Below are positions 1 through 10,900 of a DNA stretch of 34,558 nt, piece after piece. Where the stretch lies: the NCBI RefSeq assembly GCF_000003605.2, contig NW_003122422.1:199052-233609 (forward strand), written 5' to 3'. How positions within the stretch are numbered: the stretch's first letter is position 1; the number at the start of each line of letters is the position of its first letter. The DNA is from Saccoglossus kowalevskii. Lineage: Eukaryota; Hemichordata; Enteropneusta; Harrimaniidae. A program made the translations under genes and the position numbers. The notes beneath the pieces were generated by a model. The model did no database searches. It was not told where the DNA came from and saw only the letters and a program-made list of their open reading frames with translations.

Positions 1-299
1 GACGTTAGGCAAAAGGTATACACAATTATTGTTTAAACATTATGTTGGAAGTCATCATGCGTTTTGACGTCGAATATTGATAAAATGTGCAATTTATTGC
101 ACGCTACGCAGTATACCATTTGCTCATAGTCTGCAATGGGCACACACGTTAACATGCGTCGAACGGACACCGCTATCGTATCGCATCTGTCTACGGATGA
201 GGTGGGCTGACCGACGAAAATCAATACCTTTAATGAGAAAGAGTGACTTGAGACTTGAGTGAAAGTACAGAAAAGTCTAATCGGACAACACACGGTTTG

Positions 300-728
300 C
301 TATATGTGGGACTGGGGCTCCTTTAACATTAATATCTGCAGTTCACAAATTACTCTGTCTATACATGCCAAAAATATACCTGTCTGACATAATCCAATAT
401 TTCTTTGTTGTTTCTCTTTGTTTCGTTTTCCTCGCTCTTGCTTTGATAAATCCGTAAAATAACGACAGCAAGTTGGGTGAAATCCACCATGTTCCGGTAC
501 TGGTATTGCTAAACAATCGCCATCGCCATCGGCAGGTAGGGCAGCAGACCCGAATTCCTGCACGAAATCTCTCGCGATATCGGCCTGAAAACCCACTAAA
601 TCTTTCCAAATTTTAACGCTGTTTAAAACTGTGCTCCATCGTTTCTCTGTGAAAGGCTTTAGATCTTCGATTACGCCCGAACAATGGACAAAACACCTAC
701 GATGAGGCGAACTTCCAGAGACGGACAT
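300..728 (-). CDS. 5' coding exon of an unrecognised Cys/His-containing protein (partial gene)
   Basis: Open frame from the ATG at 728 running leftward. The protein begins MSVSGSSPHRRCFVHC and continues with a Trp-rich segment (FTEKRWSTVL, IWKDLVGFQ) and then GGFHPTCCRYFTD followed by a lysine/arginine-rich stretch. Cys-x3-Cys near residue 12 and a later His-x2-Cys-Cys give the look of a small zinc-binding module like those at the N terminus of many uncharacterised invertebrate, often transposon-linked, proteins; that resemblance is from memory. A good donor (ACAG|gtatat) lies at 380/379, so the true exon probably ends at 380 and the frame beyond it is intronic. The rest of the gene would lie left of the window. 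Function unknown. Start chosen because it follows a CCAAT-containing, GC-richer stretch; an in-frame upstream ATG at 878 looks less likely. Confidence 0.45.
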   Translation of the reverse strand: MSVSGSSPHRRCFVHCSGVIEDLKPFTEKRWSTVLNSVKIWKDLVGFQADIARDFVQEFGSAALPADGDGDCLAIPVPEHGGFHPTCCRYFTDLSKQERGKRNKEKQQRNIGLCQTGIFLACIDRVICELQILMLKEPQSHI

Positions 729-802
729 GATGGTTTCACGTTCACTGTTTTGAGATATACGACGACAACACTGAAGCCGCGCCGAATGATACAATGTTTC
801 CG

Positions 803-807
803 ATTGG
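803..807 (-). promoter_or_regulatory. CCAAT box upstream of the 728 start
   Basis: The plus strand reads gattggctg, that is CAGCCAATC on the minus strand, about 75 bases upstream of the proposed ATG at 728. The surrounding 780-870 interval is CpG- and GC-richer than its neighbours, as expected for a promoter. No TATA box is obvious. Confidence 0.35.
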
Positions 808-879
808 CTGCTGCGCGGTAATCTGTAATTTGGGCGGTTGGATAGGCAAATCGAGTGCGCCGATAGTTTTAGCGACATA

Positions 880-2690
880 AGAAGCAGACGATTTATTGGA
901 TAAAAGCAATGACTTTTTTCAGTAAAATACTAAATAATGCTCCACTTCCCAGTTTGGGAAATACAATAAACTAAATCTTCATTTCTAAATAAGTTTCAGG
1001 TAGTCACACGATGCAGAGAACCTGACGAGCTTAAAAATCATCTCACCCCATGGTCTAAATGTTTGAACCTAAAACACCTGATTATATACAGGACACTTGT
1101 GCATGTCGTCTACGGTATGCAACTATAATAGACATAATACTTATTATCGACTGTATGAAGCATATTTATTGGGAAAAAATGCTCACACACGTCAAATTTG
1201 TCAGCATGTTATACTGTGCATTTAGCGATAAATTTACCGATTTTAGTATTTTGCGAGCATGCATACCATGTACCGTGCACAAGTTTAATAACCGATGGAA
1301 TTAAACATGCACGGTGTTGTTATCAATGTTCGAGTCGGTAAGCTGGACGACGCTGCGCTAAGCAGGCATTAATTCTCTGTGATCTAACTATTAGATTCAA
1401 TTTATTTACAGCTCTTATTCTATTGGCGGAGCCTCGGTGTTGAATTCGAATATGGTGATTGCCACGCACCTGTGCAAATTTGCGCCTAATTTAAACAAGC
1501 TCCTCTAAGCCTCTAATAATACATAGTCATTCAATTGATATTTAGAAATTTAATTAATACAATAAATGCAATATGAAAACAAATATTGAACAATAAATTA
1601 GTTTGCTACATCTTTGCAAATATTTTGAAATACATTTTGTTAATGACGACTGACATTAATGTATGTTGCGTGTTCAAGTAACTGGTAACTTGTGTCGTGC
1701 GCACGCTCATTCATTATTGAATTATGCTATCGGGAGTGTGTAGACAGGTGGCATATTCGTTGAAGAAGCAATAACAACTTGAACCAAATGAGGTCTTTTT
1801 TTTATTTTCTGAGGAAAGAAGGGAACCGAAAGTTATCCTAAACAAATCTGAATGTATGATAATATTGTTACTTCGTTACAAAGCATGTGGAAACTGTAAT
1901 TGATAAAGCCAGTGTCGACAGTTGTGTACTACGTTTATATTTGCAGCGGCCTCCATTCATTTCATTATGTGCGGGATAACTGATTAAACTCAAGTTCTTG
2001 AATTTACAGGACCAGAGCATCCCATACCACATTACGCCCATGCCGACATTCATCAGATCAAGATCTGAGTTAGCAAATAAATGTTGCAAAATTTAACAGG
2101 AAATTACAGCTCAATTCGTTTGTGGTCATTTTTTTTGTCTTCTCATTACATGCGCCTTAGTTTATAACAACAATAACAATTTCATCGTATATCTGATTCA
2201 AATATCGCATTGTTTGAAACAATAATGATAATTATTTCAACATCACTCACTGTATTTTGATAATATCATACTTTTCATATTTTAAGATAATCGATCGGAG
2301 CGAACAAGATGAAACTGCTAATGTTTTGGATTAAATTTGTCATGTTAGTATGGGTTACTACTGAACTGGTTTAAAGATGTTATTGTTCGTTTCAATTAAT
2401 TACTCATCTGTTTTGAAGTGTCAAATTTCGCAAATATGGAGGTATTGTATCTACAGTTTCACGAAGGGTTTGAATTTCAGTAAACACATTTATTCACGAG
2501 ATTGATAGTATCTTTTACAACAACTATACATGTTTTTTTTAAAAACTCGAATTTACCTTATTAATGTTTATATTGAGGAATACATTCTTACTTTATTATG
2601 TGATTTGTTTATCGTTTGTCATGATTACTGTACAATAGTGCAAAATGCCTTATCATGAAACACATCATTTGGTATATTTTGTTTTCAAAA
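880..2690. other. gene-free AT-rich stretch
   Basis: Only short chance ORFs (for example 1059-1304 plus and 1868-2089 minus) with no recognisable domain, no splice-bounded exon and low-complexity composition. I see no RNA gene or transposon ends. Confidence 0.4.
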
Positions 2691-2714
2691 TGATAATATT
2701 AATGATCTGTTACC

Positions 2715-3330
2715 ATGTTAACAGTGTAAACACATTTAAAAATGTGTCTCTGTTACAAGCCATTGTCAATATTAAGTTTGTGTTTTACGATGATAAACAC
2801 TTTTTCACAACATAATTCTGGTGGAAACTCTTTTCAATGTGTGTGTGTGAAATCACTTCATTAAAACATGTCTTCGGTTGAGACATGTTTCTACGCGTCG
2901 TAATTATAAATACTTTTCAAATGTGTGTCCAGTAAAAGCACTTTTAAAAGTGTTGTGATAATAAACACTTTTTATACATGTTCCTGGTGGGAACACTTTA
3001 CAAATGTGTGTCCAGTAAAAGCACTTTCAAAAGTGTTGTGATTATAAACACGTTTTATACATGCTCCTGATATTTTTTTTTACAGAATGTGTCTCTAGTA
3101 AAAACACTTTAAAATAGTGTTGTGATAATAAGCACTTGATATACATGTTTCTGGTGCAAACACTTTTAAAAACGTGTTTCTAATGTGTTATGGGCAAAAA
3201 CATCTCGGGAATGTTCCACTAAAAGTGTTTTCATAATATACACTTCTCGCAATTATGCAGAATATAAACACTTTAAGTGTATTTAAAGTGGAGACAAGCT
3301 TATAAACATTTTAAATGTATTATCACAAAA
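2715..3330. repeat. degenerate ~83-bp minisatellite with palindromic core
   Basis: Tandem, diverging units carrying atgtgtgtccagtaaaagca, then cacttttaaaagtg, then gtgataataaacac and a tacatgttcctggtg spacer. The atgtgtgtcc element starts at 2921, 3003 and (as atgtgtctct) 3087, a period of 82-84 bases. More decayed units extend to both sides. The core CACTTTTAAAAGTG is a perfect palindrome, so each unit can form a small hairpin. Confidence 0.75.
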
Positions 3331-3469
3331 CAGTAAAAATGTCTTATTTTAAAACAGTAGTGTTGTAAAATAACTCATTTACGATTTTTAGAAAAAAAAC
3401 TTAAAGTGATTTTAAAGTATGTGTCATATTTTAAAACACCTAGATTTACAGTGTGAAAAGTAAAAACAA

Positions 3470-4860
3470 ATGTTACATGAGACTTGTAGGCGAATTATGC
3501 AAACCATGTATTGTGTAACAATAAACAAGTCACATTAAATAAATGAAGCATGTTCAGGTTGCGATAATCATTAGCAAATGTTGAGTAGAAACAAAAATTC
3601 TATTACTACACAGAATCAATTTTTACAAGTCAGTGTGACATTGTATGCTAAACGAATATTAATATTAATCAGATTTTTTACTTTACCAAAATCTGTTAAA
3701 AAAAATTATTGCGATAAGCCAACATCTGAGTACGTGAATACAATAAGGAGTATTGAAAACAATAAATTAACTTGGTATGACGGCTTAACTGTAATTTTAT
3801 AAAAGTTTCTGGATGCACTTTTTCTCAAAGACCTTCGCAAAGCGCCGCGGGAAAAAAAAACAATATTGAGGTGGTGTGGCTATTCAAATTTAAGGTGCTA
3901 GTTTAACGATGAAAGCTTTCTTATAAGGAGGAAAACAAAGGGTAGTGTCGCTGTTTTGTGGCAGTTATTAACGTGATTTTATTCATAATTGATATCTTCT
4001 TGGGCCTTTTCTTCTTTTCGGATTAGTACTATGATATTCGTAATTGATATTTGCCAAAAATAATATATCGACCTCCTAGCAATGAAATCTTTCTCTTGTC
4101 TTAGGTGTCGACATTGTGATCACTTTTGCTCTAGGCCAAATATATTGTGAGATTGGGGGCGGGTGAACAATATGTACAATATTAGTTCATGCGCTCTGTC
4201 ACCAACACATGATATAATTGTTTAGCTTTTTAAGCAAAATGAAACCCAAGTTTTTGAAGAAGTTGTGGCCTATCAGTATTATGTACATACAAGAAAATAT
4301 TACCCACATGTACTGGAAAAAGTGTTTAATTTCGTGATACTATTTTTGATTATACGAACAGACTTAGGGTTAAATGAGTAATGTGTGTTTTTTTAATTGG
4401 GGAAAGTGGATTACAGTTATGTATAGGAAGTGATCTAAGAAGTTGTGTCAATATTAAAGAAAGCATGGTTGACGAAATATGTAAATCTAAAAAGACGTGT
4501 ACGACAGGGATGCTGGATACGATAATACTAACATGAAATAAATTGAACTGAGAACCAAAGTAACTGTACAATACGTTCATTTCCGAGTTTAAAATCATTT
4601 TTTTTCTTAAAAATATTAATTTTGTCCTGAAACACGTAAACCATAATAATCATTAATCAACAACAATTGAAAAAAAAAACACTAGCAAACAATATATATC
4701 CAGAATATCTATAATACCGTATTTTAGATACTTAGATATAATACACATATCACAGAAAATTGTCTGCCAGAATGCAAAACGCTTATGTCTTAAGGATGTA
4801 ACTCTTTGAACCGATCACAATTTCGTATTCGAGGTGCATTTTCACAGGCGGATCCGTTAA
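3470..4860. other. gene-free stretch downstream of the kinase gene
   Basis: No coding exon found. It should contain the 3' untranslated end of the minus-strand kinase gene; tttaat at 4325-4330 is an ATTAAA signal on that strand about 540 bases past the stop codon, but it is not distinctive in such AT-rich DNA. Confidence 0.35.
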
Positions 4861-4864
4861 ATAT

Positions 4865-4981
4865 CTAAAGAATGCTTTGATAACCATTCTGTTCATATTC
4901 CTGTAAATTATTATCTTGATGTGGAACTGGAACTGGAATGCATTCAGCATCTTTGCAAAGTTCCCTGAGGTTGATGTATAC
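4865..4981 (-). CDS. kinase gene last exon: tail and stop
   Basis: Acceptor ccag; 38 codons then TAG at 4867-4865. It begins VYINLREL (Tyr-x-Asn, typical of receptor kinase tails) and ends GYQSIL, fitting a class I PDZ ligand (Ser-x-hydrophobic C terminus). Confidence 0.9.
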   Translation of the reverse strand, partial: VYINLRELCKDAECIPVPVPHQDNNLQEYEQNGYQSIL

Positions 4982-7900
4982 CTGGAAGTAAATCAATTAG
5001 TTTGTTACTGTAAATGTGAAAAGACGGTCGAGTGTTTTACCAAGATTTGATTTATAATGAACTGAATGTCAAATAAAGTTACTTACCTTCTCAGTTGCTT
5101 TCATTTGACAGATTGAGATTGATAACTTTTCAAAGGACGGTCTTGCTGATGGGTCCTCACACCAACACTTCCTCATCAAAGCATACCTGCGATTTAATTT
5201 ATTTTGTTAAACAATGAGAAGTGTGATAGTCGATACATGTTACATAACATAAACCATAAATCACACACTCTGTGTCGTTGATAAACAGTAGGGCTGTTAG
5301 GATAAATACATTACAAAATAAAGTATCTGAGTATTACTTTCAATCATATTGCAAGTTAACTGTAAAGTAACATGACGTGAAGATAGTAAAAATTTATACT
5401 TCGAACAGTGACATCATACACAAGGAAAAGTAAATGCGCACCACAAACGCAATGTAATGATTCATAAAAATGTATTACTTATGATAACTAATGATGTTAG
5501 TACTATGATACTAATATTACTCACAGTGCATGTTCACAGTGCTTAGGTTTACGTAATCGATTACCACGTTCTAAGAATATTAATATCTCATCAGACGTGT
5601 TTCCAGCGTAGGGAGTAGCACCTTTGGTGAAATAATATTACAAATGAATGAAAATAGAATGAAGGAACATGTTTGTGCAAGATATTAAAATTGATACGGT
5701 GCTTGTATGTTACCTAGTGTTGCAATTTCCCACAGAAGAACTCCAAATGACCAAACGTCACTTTTGATTGTAAAAACCCCTCTGCATAATGATTCGATAG
5801 CCATCCATTTCCTAGGAAGTCGGTCCTGGAAAAATGAAGACAACGTAAGCAGTCGAACACAAACTTGCGGGATCTTTAAAATTGGTTCAATGATAACAGC
5901 AAATACTGATAATACATCAAGGAATCAACAACATCTATACCTGAAACTGCCAGGCTAAAATCTATTGTTATTCATGTCGAGGCAATTTCACCAAACTCTC
6001 AAAATATCGAAATGTTTTTCAACATGATTTTATGAATCGAAATAAGAAATCTATAATAATTTGAAGAAATCTATTTCGGTAACATTGAACGTTGTACCTG
6101 TAACGTGACATGATACACTTCGACGTCGCGGGCCAAACCAAAATCAGCAATTTTACAATTATACTCTCCGTCTAGCAGTACATTCCGAGCCGCCAAATCT
6201 CTGTGGATACACTGGAATTAGTATGACAATTAGTGAGACACTGTTGTTGCTGTTAATGTATATGTGATGATTCAAACTTAACATGTCGATTGTAATCACT
6301 GGCAATTGTTCTTAATGTTACTGTGTGAACAGTATCTCAGTATCAATAACTTTATCGTATTATTTCCACGATGTCTGAAAGGGAAGATCACAAGTTTGAT
6401 TAATAAGGTAATATTTAATGTACGCCAAAGTGTTTATGTCACAGTGAATCTTGTATTCTTTTATTTTCTTTTTGCAATACTCGTTTGAGTACTCGTTTGT
6501 GATACAAAATGCATTTACTCAACAGTCCGTTACCGCATGAATGTCGCAACTAACTTGACATCAATTTGTAATCAATATGAAACGTTTTCAGCAGGCTTCC
6601 GTCACCTACACATTATATTAAACATTGTGCAATGTGATTTTATCTTTTTAACATGAATAACAAACCTGTTTCTGTTCGAGATATGCCATGCCCATAGCGA
6701 CTTGATATGCGAACCGTATGAGGTCACTGTGTTTAAGATTCTTGGTTTCTCCATAAATGTTTTCGTAGACAGGATAACCATCTTTTTTGCTGTGTTTCAA
6801 AAATTTCCATAAATTTCCCATCGCCATATACTCAAGTAATAAATAAACTGGCTCTGTAAAAAGGAGGGAATATTTCAGTCACATTTATGAAAACAAACTC
6901 GACACAAAAATGTTTACTGTGCCTATCTGTCTATCTGTTTCAAAACTTGTGTTCTATTATCACGTTGGTTAAAGGTACTTGGAACGGCCATTATATCTGT
7001 TATATGCTGTGTAATATATAGCGTGTCGCCCAATAGTAGGTCAATTGTGATGCGCAAAACCATCGACTGACAGAAGACTACACCGTGTCCAAAAAGTCCG
7101 TTCGTTCATCTGGGTCATATGTGTGGACTGATTGCATACAGTGGCTGCCTTGAGAGATACCCGCATGACCACACCATGGGTAAAGTCACATATGGACATC
7201 ACAGACTTTCTGAGTCCCAGCTTTGTACCCAAGCCGTTGCCCTTTGTAGTGTGGACAAAACTTGTAAGCAGGTTGCCACATCCTTGGGGAGAACTTTACG
7301 ATGGGTTTTGAAGTGGTCCAAGTGTCACAAGCAAGGTGCAGGCGTTGTAGATAAGCTCCGATCTTGACGTTCTCAATGCCAAAGCCAGGGACATCATCAG
7401 GAAGGCCAAGGGTAGAAGGCGACATAATGCAGGTGGTTGGGTGGCAAACTAAAAACATTGACAAGAAAAGTTATGAGAGCACTATTCATCGCTATTTGAC
7501 CAAGACAATTGGTTTGAGGGCATAAAAAAGCACAAAATATCACGACTGACAGAGATCCATCAAGTGAAGAAGCTGTTTTTCGTCAGGAAGTATGCCAGCT
7601 TGTCCCTGGGGACTGGGATAAGTGGTTTTACTCTGACGAGTGCCCTTGTATTTGTTTCTGACGCCCAGCAGTCAAAATGACCCGGTCTACACCGATATTC
7701 CTGGGAAAGTACCTCCTTCTGAGCAGGTGAAATTGAGTGCCCAGACCATGGGCTGACTGAGCTTCACATAGTGCCACAGGTGACCATAGTAAATGCTCAA
7801 TACTACCTGCAGAATATACTAGAACCGACACTGGTGCCCATCATGAGGAGAAAGAAGAGGAGTGGTCCCGTCGCCGGTCGGAAGATGTACAAACAACGCT

Positions 7901-10900
7901 CGGACATGGGGTTCATCCAGGATGGTGCATCTGCTCATACCGCCTATGTGAGCCAGGAGTGGTGTTCCCGGAAACATCCTGGCCTTCTCCGCAAAGAAGA
8001 ATGGCCCCAAACTCTCCAGACTTGAATCCAATTGAGAACTGCTGGCGGATACTGAATGACAGAATCTCCAGTAGCTGACCCCTATGTCCATGAAGTAGCT
8101 GAAAACAAGGACAGTAAGGGAATGGGAGAAACTTGAGCCTTAGGTTCTAAAGGACTAGGAGCACTCTATGCCTGTGCGGCTCAAATCTGCTATTAACATG
8201 AGAGAGGGCTACAGTGGATATTAAATTATTGGATTCTAGCAGCATATGTTTGTTTTATTGATTGCTAATCAACGTGAAGAAACTTTTGGGACACGGTGTA
8301 ATTCACAAAAGGTTCTAGGCCAATTCGTCCAAGTAATAAAATCTTGCAATTCAAACGCACATTGGATAGTATCGCCAAATCGACTTAGCCGATAAATTGT
8401 GGAATATTTTTTCTTCACAATCCAAGTGATACACAAGAATGATCAATCGTTTATTGAATTTAGTAGTTAATTAGTTGGTATTATTTATTAAACCAAGAAC
8501 AACTTACAATACCTTGAACGGTACACCACCCAAGTAGTGACACAATATTAGGATGTGGTCCAATAGAGCTCAACAACGTCAACTCCAGTATTATATCCCT
8601 TCGATCAGTTACACTTGGTGACTCTGGAACCGATAAATAATATGGCAACATAGTATACATGTCTGTATATCAAGAAAAGTGTTGCTGCTTATGTGAAACA
8701 ATAGTTTCAATAATATAATTTGTAACAGACTTGCCCCAGAAAATCAAGGGATTGTGCCTGTCTGCCTGTCTTTAATTACATCTGATTGTAACCAACATAA
8801 ATATCGTCTTATCCCAATTAAATATAAGTAGATTACTTTGCCATACTTACTTTTCAACATTTTTATTGCTACCCGCACTGGGCCAATTCTTCCCGGCAAG
8901 TTTGACACAGTACCTTTCACGACTTGCCCAAACGATCCTTTACCAATTTCTTCTTGAATGTCGATATTTGTCCGATCTACTTCCCAAGGAGTGTGCCGTA
9001 AACGATCGAATACATGGTACATTTGGTATGGTTTTTTACACTCGGCCTAATGAATGTGAATAAATTATAAATGCGTGTAGTTTTTGATAGTGAGAACGAC
9101 TTCATTTAAATTGCAGTATAGACTCATATTTTCGGAATCTGACATATGTAGTCAAAGTCAGTGCACTGGATAGTTTTACTTGTGTGAGCAATCTTATCTA
9201 AGACGTTAGAACAATAAACTGCGTTATGTCATAAGCTTGTCTATAATATCACATACATGTCACAAACAAAACTGATTTCTTTCACAACTACTACCTATTT
9301 TCACGTACCTTATCCTGAAGTGTGTTCATTGTTACTAAAGCCGCATCTCCAAGCACATCAACATCAAGTGGTTGTTCTGTAGAAAAAGTAACGGAAATTC
9401 GAGAGCAATAAATTGATGCGATTCAAGTAAAGTTAATTATTACATAGTAAAACAAATATTAGTTTTGCGGGTAGTACTCACGTGAGTATGGTGTCATCTC
9501 ATTGCATGCGCTTACTGGCACACTCTCTAGGGGGCGCTGCTTTGCATCGGATGCGCGTTCTTTGTTGAATGATCCATATATTGAATTGTTCAACTCCGTA
9601 AAAATAAAAGGTCTATCGTGTATTTGCTGAAAACAAACACTTGAATACTTCAGGCAAAATGAATCAAACATAATGATCAGTTAATATGCAATTATATTAA
9701 CTGCACAATTTTCTGCTTTTAATATTCATGTAAATAATAAATCAAACACAAAGCAATGATTATAAAATGTTGCTGCTGACTATATACAATGGTAGCACTT
9801 AAGATAATGGTTAGCACATATATCAAAATCACCTGTTCCATGTGTTCCGTTTCAGAAATATCACTTGTTATTTTCCGTCTTTTCTCTAAAAAAAATATTA
9901 TAGACGTTATTCATTATAAACATTTAAAGAAGCGTACGTTGTAAACAGCGTATACATGGCGCGTCATTGTGTTACTGAATACGGAATTATTGTTATGAAA
10001 CTTACGTGAATAATGTATCATCCCACTTGCTTCATACACTGAGGTTCGGTTACTCGTTAATTCATTATTATTATTATTATCATTTCCATTGTCTACATTA
10101 TTTAGACCGTCAAATAGACCAGTTTTCTCACATATCGCATCACATATGCTACCTTGGTATGTATTATTTTTTAACCGAACATTTTCATACTGCAATTTAA
10201 AAATAAAACAATTGAAAACCCGAACGAATGCCGTTGATTAATTTGTATCAGGAAACCATTTGTTGGGGAGGTATACGTAACGTTTTTGTACAAAACAAAA
10301 CCATTTAAACCGATGGTTAATTGAATAAATGTTTGACGATATCTTCTTACCCGTCTTTTTGGCCGCATCGATCGCTTCTGTACTTCCGAATCCATGGCAT
10401 TCTGACGTTTTTCCATTTCCAGGTTGTGTTCTAAATAATGGGATATTATAATATTTTGCATGAGAACGTAAAGTATTACTCAAGGTATTAGCATGTTCAG
10501 ATAACATGACACATGGTTCATGCACTTCCAAAGACTATGAAGGCGCTCATGTAGCGTACTTCATAACTATTTTCATTGGGGTTTATATTTTAGCTGCGTT
10601 ATCTGTTTTTGACTATTCTTGTTTAATATTACTTTACCTTGTGTGTTTTTTATCCAGGAAAAAAATAAACCAATGAGCACTGCGTTCAAAGCAATCAAAG
10701 ATAAAAAACTGAATATCAGATTTTCTGTTTGAACTTCGCTGGCCTGCATATCTAATAATGGATATGAAAGCAAAACTCAATTGTTAATACATGGCATACT
10801 GCATCTTATGTGTCATCACCAGAAATTAATTTGGGAGACGTTAATAATCGCAATTTCTATATATGTGTGTACATACAATTCATGCTACATAGGTTTCTCA

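Noticed and set aside
7186..8091. Minus-strand ORFs across the Tc1 element
   Set aside because: They are the antisense of transposase remnants on the plus strand.
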